Source: Paramecium tetraurelia (lineage: Eukaryota; Ciliophora; Oligohymenophorea; Peniculida; Parameciidae). From it: a DNA stretch of 64,000 nucleotides. The stretch is from NCBI RefSeq assembly GCF_000165425.1, contig NW_001798989.1, forward strand, positions 372,001 through 436,000. Direction: 5' to 3'. The first letter of the stretch is position 1; the number at the start of each line of letters is the position of its first letter. Below the pieces are notes generated by a model. It saw only the letters and a list, made by a program, of their open reading frames with translations, ran no database searches and was not told where the DNA came from. Shown piece after piece: positions 49,846 through 60,705 of the stretch. Position numbers and translations under genes: made by a program.

Positions 49846-50223
49846 ATGTCAACCAAAGTCAAAATTTCAAAAAGAGGACAACAATATGAATTATCTTAAA
49901 AAGAAAACTATAATCCATTTAGTAATTTATCACTTTGTCCTAAATCAATTATTGCCTTAGCTCAATCATCATATGATCCATAGCTTATAGAATTTACCCT
50001 TAATCAGCTTAAAACACCATGTAGCTCAAAACACTCAACTCATTTGGATAGAATGAGATAAATCGCAGATAAATAAGAGACTTTCGTACATGGATCAATC
50101 AGCACTAATAGTCAAATAGAAACTGTAATATAATATAGTGATCATTCATTTTATGACTAAATGGAAACAAGTCACAGAAAAAATAGTTTGCATTATTTTG
50201 ATGAATCTTATTAACACTTTTGA
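49846..50223 (+). CDS. Small unknown protein
   Basis: Intron-free, 125 residues, ATG 49846 and TGA 50221-50223. Polar, Ser/Thr/Gln/His-rich, beginning MSTKVKISKRGQQYELSQKE; a short conserved-looking piece is LSLCPKSIIALAQSSYDP. No membrane segment or zinc motif. Likely a small regulatory or structural protein; family unknown. Confidence 0.55.
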
Positions 50224-50281
50224 TTTTAGTTATTATAAATAATGTATTATTTTATAAATTACTTCTTAAGAAGATTTACTC

Positions 50282-50656
50282 ATGCAATCAAGTTTTCAAA
50301 TTGAAAACATAAGTGAAATACTAAAGAAGTGAGAAAATACAATTGAGCAGAGAGATCCTAAAAATAGTAAACCAAAATTTAGTTACAGTGATATTTTCTT
50401 ATAAGTAAAAACAAATTAAAAATATAATTATACTAGTGAAACAAATACTATAACACATTTCTAAACACATTAGAGTTCTTTGAGAATTTACTTAAATGCA
50501 ATAATAATAATTGAAAATTTCCATAAATTAGGAAATGTGAATAAATCAAATAATTTGAAATTTCATTAGATTTAACTTTAAAGAACTAATAGTTTTCTAC
50601 CATTCATAATGATGTTAAGTAATTCAAATAATCTCATATCTCCATCTAACCTTTGA
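50282..50656 (+). CDS. Possible small gene overlapping the next one in antisense
   Basis: ATG 50282; removing a 24-nt intron that spans an in-frame TGA (begins at the GT near 50328) joins MQSSFQIENISEILKK to DPKNSKPKFSYSDIFLQVKT. The frame then stays open to TGA 50654-50656 (115 residues), overlapping the 3' end of the minus-strand gene by about 94 nt. The true 3' end is unclear. Low confidence. Confidence 0.3.
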
Positions 50657-51229
50657 GTTTTTATTTTACCAATAAGCATGGATAGGTAAGGTTCATCTAA
50701 TTCTTAAATAGATATATAAATATGCTATACTGTTTTTTGTAAGATCATGAAATTATTTTGCCAAATACTCAGATAATTGTTTGATGGTATTGAAACATGA
50801 AAACTTAGAGATTGAAAAGTTGAACTCATATTCGTAATCTGGTTTCAAAACTATGATTGCTACATTGCTGTATTCATCCTAAATGAATATAGATATAAGT
50901 ATACTATTTGTTATTAGTTACATTTTTAGATTCTTTCCCAAATTTTTAATTATAATAAATTCATTCCTAAGTGTAAATTTGGACTATTTATATATAAAGT
51001 ACAGTAATTACTTTTGAATACTTTTAATATTTTCAATTAATATCGATTAATCAATAATATCCTTCAAAAGTATTGAACTTTTTTTCCTTGATGTTCTAAC
51101 TTCGAAACTTTGTTGTTTGAGAAATGCACTCTGGCCTTATTCAATAATTTTAGAAGTGGAAGAGGCTTTTTTTAAGATGGAATAATCTTTAAAGCTTTTG
51201 GATTTCCCTGTTTTGACCAATTAATGCAT
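50563..51229 (-). CDS. Unknown protein
   Basis: Predicted 212 residues; ATG 51229, TGA 50563, intron 50703-50730 (28 nt), which gives an exact frame and adds a C terminus LDEPYLSMLIGKIKTQRLDG. The N terminus is basic and Ser-rich (MHQLVKTGKSKSFKDYSILK); the middle has mixed strands and helices (VAIIVLKPDYEYEFNFSISK). No motif recognised. A second GT...AG unit in the middle could be spliced, but the frame is open without it. Confidence 0.55.
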
Positions 51230-51362
51230 TTCTTGACAAAAAGGAATTAAAAAAATTAATAGTGAAATAAATTTAGTTGTTTTAATAATTATGTATTCTT
51301 TAAGAATAAAATGTTGCAAAAATTAATAAACGATAAATAATTATACAATATTAAATAATACT

Positions 51363-52680
51363 TCATTGAGGCTATAATGATTGACCATTTTTACTATCCA
51401 GAAATTGTTAAGTAGCATCATTTAATGGATCGACTGAAAATATAGAGGAGATATTTTACCTTAAGAGCCTTCATCTAGAAACTTCAACTTGATGGTTCCA
51501 TTGTAGATTAGATTTCCAGTAACTAAAACAAAGAACCCAAGTAATTCTAGAACAATAGCCTCCCATCTTGTGTTCTCCCATTTGGCCTCTGGATCTATCC
51601 AAGTGATAGCCAATGAAACAGCCCAAATGATTAATGTTCTTGAAACATCGACAAGGGATCTAATTAATCAAAAGAATCTTTACCTGGCCAAGGAAGACAC
51701 ATACTTAGTAACTGAAACACCGCAGATATTGAATGTAGCTATTGTGAATATACCCAAAATAACCCAGAAGAGTAATAAGCCATTAGCAAAGATTTGCAAG
51801 AAGTACAAATCAGCCCTTTCAAAGTAAAACATATCTGTCATTCTTTTTTAGATGCAGCTATTTTCCATAGAACCTGGACATTAGATAAAAGTCAATGCTA
51901 TTGCCAAAACTATGTAGACTGAAAAACCCCACAATCCTTCAATGCCTACGATTTCAAAAGGATGCAAATAGTAAACATCAAAGAGTTTCTCCTCAGACAC
52001 AAATTAGAGTCCGTTCATCACAACTGATAATAACAATAATCCAACTGATATAAAATAGGCAGCTCCAATTTCAGATTTTGAATCCGAATCATCATTGTTG
52101 TCCTTCTTGGGTGGAAATAAAAATGAACTCATTCCCACTAAAGTAATACCCACCAAGACGAAAAAGCATCCAAACCATTAGTACTTTTTAATATGTCTCT
52201 TTAAGAAACATGTGGACATAATTGCAGTTGAGATGATTGCTCCTCCTCTCAACATCTGATAAATGGATGGGGGGATGTAATTCAAGGATATATAAGCCAA
52301 TGTCGAGGCAGTTAAATCACACATGGCTGGAATAGCCACCCAACCGTAATTGACTTTTGTTTTCAACCTATTATACATAAAATTTCTATATATACCCTTT
52401 AGCTGCTGCTTCAATACATCCTTATTTGTAATCTGGCTTCTTCTTGATATTCAAAAATAGTAATATGCACAAAGACTCACCCAAAAACATAGTGACTGCT
52501 TGCATAAAGGGATGGTTGAAATTTGATGCAGCCCATCCATCAACTGTAACTTTACTTGTATTTTATAATTTATAGACTAATGATATACATCATCAAACTA
52601 GTACCTATTGTATTAGCTGCTCCCGAGAGAATCATGGCAGTGATCAGAAGTGTAATGAATGACGATGATTTATCTCCCAT
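51363..52680 (-). CDS. SLC35F6: SLC35F6-like drug/metabolite transporter
   Basis: Predicted 403 residues; introns 52577-52604, 52368-52395, 51660-51683 and 51434-51459. Ten hydrophobic helices of the EamA/SLC35 type. Diagnostic segments are NFNHPFMQAVTMFLGE, IPPSIYQMLRGGAIISTAIM and FVLVGITLVG, matching the SLC35F6/TANGO9 group; human F6 is lysosomal or mitochondrial with unclear substrate. Start at 52680 gives a first helix SSSFITLLITAMILSGAANT with a likely signal-anchor role. The acidic loop PKKDNNDDSDSKS is cytosolic by the positive-inside rule. All four introns are needed to keep helices in frame. Confidence 0.85.
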
Positions 52681-52907
52681 TTAATTAATAAAATGAATTA
52701 AATCACCATTGAAAAATAATATTTACACAAAAATTTAACCAATATGGCATTTTGCATAATATTTTAAGTGTCTAAGATATATATATATATCCTTAAGAAT
52801 TAAAAAAAGATATTGACTATTTTATTACAATTTAGTTTAGAATTAAGACTATGGTAAAAAATGAAGACCTATAATATTTGCTAAAGTATAATAGTTATAT
52901 TCATTAA

Positions 52908-53149
52908 TCATTTAAAGATTATTTTTATTATTCCTAAGGATATAGCTATAAATGGAATTATCAATAGAAAATAAGTCTATAAATAGTATAGACATATTTA
53001 CTCTTAGATTTATTCGATCGATGAAATTGTTCAACATATCAGCTATGATCCCACTCAATTCGATTCCTCTTTGCAATTCCCAATCCACATTTATACATAA
53101 TTCCAATTCTCTGCAAAAGATCTTTTATGCCGGCAATTGTAGAAAACAT
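52908..53149 (-). CDS. Very small membrane protein with two micro-introns
   Basis: ATG 53149, TGA 52908; introns 53069-53096 (28 nt) and 52977-53001 (25 nt) leave exactly 63 codons (62 residues). It begins MFSTIAGIKDLLQRIG and ends in a transmembrane segment YFLLIIPFIAISLGIIKIIF, so a tail-anchored small protein is possible. It lies only 9 nt after the stop of the next gene upstream (53159-53449), in the same reading phase. The two could be one gene if an unusually short intron removes the TGA; I found none of legal length. Confidence 0.45.
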
Positions 53150-53158
53150 TTTTATTTC

Positions 53159-53449
53159 TCATAATCTAAAATACATCCCTAAATTAAATGATTTATGAAC
53201 TTTTCGCTTTTACTCCAGTTGCTATTACTGGATGTTAAGTTTGCCTTGTATATCCACGTAGATCACAAATGAAATGACGACCCCCAACAATAAAAATATT
53301 AATGACCCGAAATTAATCTTTTAAACTTTCACAAATTTCACTTCATCTGTCTGGGTAGCTTTATCCACAAGAATCTTTTAGGGTTTTCCTTCTACTATTT
53401 CGGGTTAGCTTATTGTTTCAATAGACATATTTGATAATCCCTTATCCAT
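53159..53449 (-). CDS. Small single-pass membrane protein
   Basis: Intron-free frame of 96 residues, ATG 53449 and TGA 53159. A polar N terminus of about 45 residues (MDKGLSNMSIETISQPEIVE) is followed by one transmembrane segment, FGSLIFLLLGVVISFVIYV, and then a Gln-rich, basic C-terminal tail. Type II or tail-anchor-like topology by charge. No family recognised. Confidence 0.55.
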
Positions 53450-53646
53450 AAAACTTAATAATTACTTAGTTATTAGTTAATTAGTAAAAGTGAATGTAAG
53501 ATAAATAATTTATAAATGTGATGAAACTAAGAAACCAAGTCTCAAAACTAAAACGTTATTATTGTTGACTGACTGACAAATCTAGCCATGATTTGGTTCT
53601 GAATTCTGTTTTTCAATTAAATTGTACTTGCTTTAAGTATTACAAA

Positions 53647-54185
53647 TCAAATGATTTGTTAATATTTAAGCAACAAGAATTTCTACAAAAATATTATAAG
53701 ATAGGCATATATCATCATTACAGGGAAAGTGTTAAAAGAAAAAAATTATTATATGAAAATAATTGGATCATGGGACTTTATTCTTCTTTGATGACAAAAA
53801 TCTAAATACGGAAAATCCGAGGTTCTCGCTCTAACTCCTGATTCTAATATCCTTAATATTAGTTTTTTGTATACATGCTCTATGAGTGCTTTTTAACAAG
53901 GAATATGATTAGCAGCTCTTGGTTTCTCATCAGTTTCTGATTCTTCGAAAATGACATCCTCTGGAGAGTAAACAGTCAGTTTTTATTATTGTATTTTTGG
54001 CCCTTTTGGAGGCTCAAGGCTCAAGGGATCAAGCATTAAGGGAGACTCTTTTGGTCTTTGTATTTTTAAAACAAATACTTAATATGAGGTTTAGGAGGTG
54101 GTTTATCATAAGCATCCAAATATTCCTAGTAAGTCATGGAGGAATTGTATCTCTATCGAATTTCTTAAGTGTAAAGATTATCCAT
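53647..54185 (-). CDS. Unknown acidic-basic protein
   Basis: ATG 54185, TGA 53647; intron 54056-54078 required. About 171 residues if later GT...AG units of 24 and 39 nt (both multiples of three) are retained, or fewer if spliced. The N-terminal ~100 residues contain RQRYNSSMTYQEYLDAYDKP and a Pro-rich linker PPPKPHIKPKES, then a Glu-rich stretch and a helix EHVYKKLILRILESGVRA. The C-terminal end is less convincing and hydrophobic. Function unknown. Confidence 0.55.
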
Positions 54186-54222
54186 AATTTTTAAATATAA
54201 ATAATAAAATCTAAATAAATAC

Positions 54223-55587
54223 TCATTATTTATTTATTCCTTCTGGGGGTATGAATTCCACTTCATCCAACGCATAATAAAATAAAACACAAGGATAAAA
54301 CTCATGATCGGATTTCGGAATGTCAAGTTTGAATGTTGTGCTAGACTGACATAGAATAACATTTAACCTTTTGTTTATGGAATGTAATGGTTTCGTTTTT
54401 TGGGTCAAAAGTGCAAACAATGACATCCCCCTTTCCAAACTTGAAGCATTTAACCACATTATTTAGATTAGAAGTAGTACTGGACCAAACACCGCCATTT
54501 GATGACACCATGTATGCACCATGTCCAAGTGATTGAAATGCAAATCCGAATTACTTGCTTTACACTATTGATAAATCACATACTCCAACTGCGATCCAAT
54601 TGCTTTAATGAACAAACTAGATATTGTTTAGGAATCATAATCTTACATTCAATTTGAACCCAAAAACAGTTGTCTGATTTTTGTCTAAAGATGGAGTCAT
54701 CACTGCGAACTTGTATCCATGATTTGAGTTGCTTGCTTTAAACACACATATATATAGAATATACCTTTTACAATCTTTGGCTGTATTATATCAACCTAGG
54801 GATGTTTGTTGTTTGGTAGAAATTAGAAAAGATAAGATTTCTAGAATATTGTTGCTTATGTCTTTGATTATAAGAGATCTATCTACTACTATATGCCTTA
54901 ATTAAATTGTTTTTCCAATTATGATAGGTGATCCTTTTGATCCTTCATATGAAAATCGAAAATTCTATTGATTTCTTCGTAATTGAGATCTTTTTCTGGA
55001 ATTTCCTATACAACTAAAGCATCAAGCAAATTCTTGACTGAGCTACTCAGCATTTCAACATTAGTTTGATTTTAAATGATTGTTTCAATGACTGCATCTG
55101 GATCTCATTAATGTGGATAATTACATTGATTGCCAGTGCTGAAATCTCTCATTTTCACAAATTTGCGTAAATTTTCGAAGAATTCCTTTTCTAAGGTGAC
55201 AATTTTAGATAATTTATTGTTGATTTGTTCTTTAAACTCTTAAATGTATATCAATTGTTTTTCTTCTTATTCATTAATCTTCTTGATTAGGATATCCTTC
55301 TCGCTTTATTTTAAAGAGATATTTTAATACTCTCTAAAATGTTATAAAAGAAAATACCTCAATTATTAATCATATTCACACAACAAGAGTTTTAATGGTT
55401 TTAATTGATGTCCCTTATGAAATTCTTCTTAACAAATACAACAACATAAAATTTGGCTTTGTAAACAATCTTTTTCCAGACAAATCAAACTCATAGCTTC
55501 TCCACTGTGATCACCTCCAAAAGGACATTGTGGATATTAAAGACTCGAAAACTTTTTGATGTTAAATTTGTCATCTGGCTTATTCAT
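54223..55587 (-). CDS. TRIM-like protein: Cys/His module, coiled coil, SPRY-like domain
   Basis: Predicted 412 residues; introns 55334-55357, 55104-55124, 54736-54764, 54617-54646 and 54346-54367. The N-terminal Cys/His module begins CPFGGDHSGEAMSLICLEKD and continues CLQSQILCCCICQEEFHKGH, B-box-like. A coiled coil follows, then a C-terminal domain of about 150 residues with GKGDVIVCTFDPKNETITFH and SDHEFYPCVLFY, typical of SPRY/B30.2 (GDvigc.lD....tisF; lyPavsl). Animal TRIM proteins combine the same parts plus RING. The second intron contains an in-frame TGA and must be removed. SPRY binds specific protein partners; targets unknown. Confidence 0.75.
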
Positions 55588-55655
55588 TTGTTTATATGTC
55601 TTTACCATATTTTGTACCCATTATTTCATTTTTTTAATTTAAAAATAAATACTCA

Positions 55656-58090
55656 ATGTATGAAATGCAGAGTTTTAAGAATAATATGATATGGAAGAAA
55701 AATGGACTAATCATCACCATAAGAATATTTACATTCATTAGAAAGATGTTGGCGAATCTACATTCATATCAATTTAGAAAGCTCACTCATCAAAATTTTA
55801 AAGCCTTGAATGATCAATCTGCATATTACCGATTCTACGCAAATCAGAATTATGTTAATAGTAACTTGACATATATGGTATTAATTTGATAATATAAGGA
55901 CAAAATAAGATACTGGTTCAATGCTAATAACTTTCTAAATAAAATAAAGACTGGCTACAAATATACATTATTTAGTCACACAATAAATCCTAATAACAGT
56001 TTCAAACTAATTTTTGATTTCATCCTTTCAATAATGCTAATCATCAATGTGACGTATTTGCCTATGAATATGAGTTTCAATATAGAATGGCCAGAAGCAG
56101 AAGTAATATTATTGATGTTACCAGATTATTTATTTCTCATTCATATAATACTTCAATTCAACACAGCATATTATGACTCTGGAGTATTGAAGTCTTAAAG
56201 AAAAGAAATAGCAAAACATTACTTAAAAAATAGTTGCATTTTAGATTGTCTGAGTATGGTCCCTCTGATCTTCAATTTTGATCAAAGTTACTTTATGAAC
56301 TTCTTCATATTGCTTAGATTGAATGCATTAGTGGACATATTACTATTTTTTGAGGAAAATTACAATATGCGTAAAAACTATGGGACCTACATTGACGTCA
56401 TTAAATTAATGAGTATATTTCTATATTCGTCCCACATCTTTGCTTGTCTCTTTTTCTTAATAGCCAAAACTGAAATAAGTGATGGAGTCTAGAATACTTG
56501 GATATAGATCAACCATATACAAGACGTATCTTGGTAATAATAATATGTTACGGCACTGTATTGGGGTTCAGTGACTACCTTAACAATAGGATATGGAGAT
56601 ATTCTACCGACCACTAATATAGAGAGGGCTTATGTAATTCTAGTGGCATTATTAAGTTCGATAGTATTTGGATTCACCATCTCAAACATAGGATAGATTT
56701 TCAATAATATCACTGAGTTGAAGAAGACTCAAAGACATCGGATGAGCATGATAACTTCGTTTATCCAAAAGAGAGGTTTGAATAAGGAGTTAGAGATCAG
56801 AGTCAGGAAGTTCTTTGAGTATTATTTTTAAATAGAGGAAAACAGGGATCAGGAATGTGAAGTCCTAATGCAGTAATTAACTGAAGATTTAAGGAAGGAA
56901 GTTAAAATAGACTTCTATAAGAAATACTTAATGAAGCAACCTTTAATTTTTAAAACCTTTAGTGAAGAGTTTATAAATAAGATTTGCTTAATCATGCATG
57001 AACGGCTCTTGATCCCCGAAGAAAGGTTTCTGTTTAAAGGCGATCAAGTGAATGAACTATCATTCATCATAGAAGGCTATGCGGACATTATCATTGAGTT
57101 TAATAAAAATAAACAAAATAAGCTCTCTCAGATTCGCAGATTGGATTCATCTTAAAGCATTGCTATGAATTACTTCTTCACTTAATCGCCGATCCCCTAT
57201 ACAATTAAATCGAAAACATTCACAAGAATAGTCTAAATCAATTTATAAGAACTTCAATAATTATTAGTGTCCTATCCCAAAGATTGGGAGAAATTTAAAA
57301 AGTTACAACAGAGCATAAGGTTGAATGAATGTCCTTTGATAGAATGTGATATTTGCAAATAGACTCACTAATTAGAGAAATGCAATGTCTTATTTTATAC
57401 TCCCAATTCAAAATAGATAATTAAGAAGATATATTAAGTTAAGTAGGATCGCTCCAATTTCATCCGAGAAAACAGAATACAATATGTATTAATTTAGCAT
57501 TTAACTTATTATAGCAAACCTTTAATGACAAATTGAGTGTCCAGGAGGGTGTACTATCTTTTGCAGTTGACGAAAACTATTTCTAAAAGGAATCAATTAA
57601 TGAAGAATTTGTATAGAAATACGATTTCGTTCGATTGCGAAATGCTGAATTGAATATGGAAAACAGATCAGTTAAAATTGCGTAGTCCAAAGAAGAGCCA
57701 AAAATAATTAAAAGAAGAAACGGTGTCAGAGCCTCGATCAGATAGGTTATTGCTGAAAGTAATGAGTCATCGGATAGTGATTCTCAGAATCTCATCTAGA
57801 TGTTCAAAATACTCTCGTATAGGTCGTCAGAATAAATTGAATTCAAAAATTATCCAGATTAAATACTTTATAATGAATATTTAAATATCATCAAGCCTGA
57901 TGTTGTATCCTATCTAGATAAACAGAAAGAATTTGAACATTTTAACCCGCAGGATAATATCACGAATGTTTTACAGAGAAATATCGAAGTCAATAAAAAC
58001 TATTTAAAGCTTAAAACTAAAAAGTCCAGAAGACTAATTAAAAAATCCACATGGCTGGACAGCGTTAAACCTAAGAAAGTGCAATTTTGA
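55656..58090 (+). CDS. Potassium channel with degenerate cyclic-nucleotide-binding domain
   Basis: Predicted 794 residues; introns 55878-55898 and 57486-57514. Six transmembrane segments; the S4 equivalent (LLRLNALVDILLFFEENYN) has few Arg/Lys, so voltage sensing may be weak. The filter is SVTTLTIGYGDILPT, K+ type. The C-linker and CNBD-like region carry FLFKGDQVNELSFIIEGYAD, but no FGE...R cassette (MNYFFTQSPIPYTIK instead), so cAMP/cGMP binding is unlikely. Immediately after the CNBD is C-x2-C-x3-H-x4-C (CDICKQTHQLEKC), similar to the cluster in the channel at 11278. The polar tail ends in basic residues. Start at 55656 precedes a second in-frame ATG at 55665. Confidence 0.88.
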
Positions 58091-58182
58091 TGATTTTTAT
58101 TGTTATATAATAGTTACAAATTTAATACTAAAATGATACAACATTTAGATGATTTTATAAAATGTATATATATTTATTTGTT

Positions 58183-58565
58183 ATGCATTTTTAATTATCC
58201 TAAAACATCACCTTAGACTTGAGAAGTCCGGTAGAAGATGGTTTTGATGACGACATAAGCTCCACAGAATAACTAAGTGAAGGATCAGTTGAATCTTTAG
58301 AAGACCTCCTCCCCAAAATTCATTAAAAACAAAGCCCATTATGTATTATAGAAGAGAAGATAATTCAATATCTCAAATAATTAAACCTGGCATTTAAAAC
58401 AGATCCGAGAAAAAAAGAGTTTGAATATTAGTATTGATTATGTCTTACACTAGCGAAAAATAAAAAAAAACAATACCTCAGTTTCTAGGATCTGTTGAGG
58501 GTTCACCTGGCATAAAGATCATCAAATAAAAAACTAAATAAATAATGCAATATATAAAAAACTGA
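58183..58565 (+). CDS. Small unknown protein
   Basis: 119 residues, ATG 58183 and TGA 58563-58565, with a 23-nt intron at 58431-58453. The N-terminal half is acidic (SPVEDGFDDDISSTEQLSEG), with SxxE/D sites that would suit casein kinase 2; the second half is helical and basic, ending KIIKQKTKQIMQYIKN. No homology recognised. Confidence 0.6.
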
Positions 58566-58611
58566 AAACTAAAGCATTTTCACAAATAAACATATATGAC
58601 TTATAAAATGA

Positions 58612-58858
58612 TCAAATAATTTTATTTTGAAGATTTTAGTTTTTATTATTGTTTTTTATCACCTATTTTTATAATAATCTTTTGGTCTCATCCAGATTGC
58701 ATTTTTACCATTCATACATGGCCACTTTTTGCAATATTGACGCAACATCGCAATACTCTCTAAACTGGTTGAAATTTACAAATATATACCATTTGCAAAT
58801 AATACATTAAATTTGAACCTGAAGTTTCTTTCTTTCCAACTTAACTGATCTGTATCAT
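58612..58858 (-). CDS. Very small protein with one micro-intron
   Basis: ATG 58858, TGA 58612; removing a 25-nt intron at 58765-58789 leaves exactly 74 codons. The sequence YLQMFREYCDVASILQKVAM continuing YEWQKCNLDETKRLLQKQ has strong coding character, with two Cys separated by 15 residues. The Asn/Lys-rich tail may be longer or shorter than the real protein. Convergent with the gene at 58183 (46 nt). No family recognised. Confidence 0.5.
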
Positions 58859-59200
58859 CACATCAGATTAATCATCTAATTAGTAGATATTTCCATGTTT
58901 CAACATATTTCTTCATTCAACAATATTTCTAAATTTAATAACATTTAGAATATAGATTTTTATATAATAAATGTTATTTCTTATATTTTTATCTTAACTA
59001 TTTTATAGTATATAAAATTTAATGTAATATGAAATAATTATGATTTAATTAATCAAAATATATCAGAGGTATTTCTGTATTTCTAATACTTAAATCCTAT
59101 ATTAATTATGTGTACATCTCATTTAGATGTAATAGGGGTTTAAGGTTAGAAGAGGATGAGGAAGAATTGTTTTATATTTAATTATTTTTATCTATATTTT
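58859..59200. other. Intergenic region
   Basis: 342 nt, AT-rich, divergent between the small minus-strand gene and the EF-hand kinase; presumed promoters only. Confidence 0.45.
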
Positions 59201-60690
59201 ATGGGCAATAAATAAACTGAAAATTAATATAACAAAGAACATAATGAAAAGATGTTGGATTGTCTAAGTAAAACCTTCATTTATTTTAGTAATTGAAAAT
59301 AGAAATCAAATAGAAGTATTAATCAGAAAAGCTGGAAGGGTGAGCAAAGAATACTCTTTTCTAACCCCTCCTATTGGTAAAGGAAAATATAGTGAAATTA
59401 GAAAAATTATAAATAAAAAGACAGGAATTATGAGAGCAGTTAAAATAATCTAGAAAAATGTATCAAATAAAATAGAAGGGAAGATCATAAATGAAATAAA
59501 TACTTTAGAACTGTTGGATCATCCTAATATTGTAAGAGTGAATGAATATTTTTCTGATGACAGATTTCATTATATAATAACAGAATATTATTCTGGAGGA
59601 GAACTTATAGACCACATTGATAAATAAAGGGTATTCACTGAAACTTAGGCTGCAAAAATTATATATGTGCTACTTTACACTATAAATTATTGTCATAAAA
59701 AGTAAATTTGTCACAGGGAAATAAAGTTGGAGAACATACTGTTTGATAGAAATTCAGAGGATTCCCTGCCTATTTTGATTGATTTTGGAAGTTGTAGCAA
59801 AATGGATCACAAAATGACTAGTTAACCTAATCATCCATATTTCCAAGCTCCAGAATTAATATTAGGGAATTATCATAGTGGTGTTGATATATGGGCAATA
59901 GGAGTAATATTGTATCTGCTTTTATGTGGATATCCTCCATTCCGAGGAAAGACAGATGAGTTGATTATAAAGAGTGTTATAAGACATGAAGTGGAGTTTG
60001 ATGATCCTGAATGGGATAATACTTCAGAGGAGGCTAAGAATCTGATTGTAAAATTGTTATAAAAGGATCCCAATAGGAGAATGACTGCGGAGATGGCATT
60101 AAATGATATATGGATATTAAAAAATTATGAATTAAAGGTTTTTGATGGATTGATTAAGAGAGTGGTTACGAATTTGGCTACATTTTAAGCATCTTCAAGG
60201 TTATAGGAAGCTACTCTAAAATTGATGGTGCAATTTTTAGCCACAAGAGAAGAGCTTTCTGAATTGAGAGTAGTCTTCATGCATATAGATACAAAATTAG
60301 ATGGAGTATTGGATTAAGATGAGTTGCAGGCTGTTATGCTGAAATATTATGATTAAAGTTTTGTTCATTAACAAATAAATAAAATATGTTAGCATCCACT
60401 AACATACTCTACGTTTTTGACCAGAAGTGTTGACAGATAAACTATGTTGCAAAAGAGTAAGATAGAGACTGCTTTTAAATTGATAGATCGAGTATAAAGA
60501 TATAACTAAATTATTTTAGAATGGGTCAGGTAACATTTCAGTTGAAGAACTTTAAGATACATTTAAGGTTTGCAACGCAGAAACAGAAAACCCCTGGTCG
60601 GAAATCATGACTGAAGTTGATAGTAATCAAGATGGAAGTTTGTCTTTATTGGAGTTCAATTAAATGATGAGACAATTATTAATTTAATGA
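59201..60690 (+). CDS. CDPK-like EF-hand kinase with HRE instead of HRD
   Basis: Predicted 479 residues; introns 59268-59289 and 60492-60519. N terminus MGNKQTENQY fits N-myristoylation. Kinase domain: glycine loop PIGKGKYSEIRK, Lys in MRAVKII, DFG in PILIDFGSCSKM, and APE in YFQAPELILGNY. The catalytic loop reads ICHREIKLENILF: the catalytic Asp of HRD is Glu (codon GAA at 59718-59720), which normally abolishes or greatly lowers phosphotransfer. After a linker, EF-hands are DTKLDGVLDQDE (first), a degenerate second, DRNGSGNISVEE and DSNQDGSLSLLE. So Ca2+ binding is likely even if catalysis is not. Convergent with syntaxin, 15 nt apart. Confidence 0.88.
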
Positions 60691-60705
60691 TAATTATAAA
60701 TTACA

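Noticed and set aside
52780-52800. (TA)n run as a possible repeat or origin
   Set aside because: Short TA runs are scattered throughout this AT-rich DNA and no unit structure or inverted repeat accompanies it.
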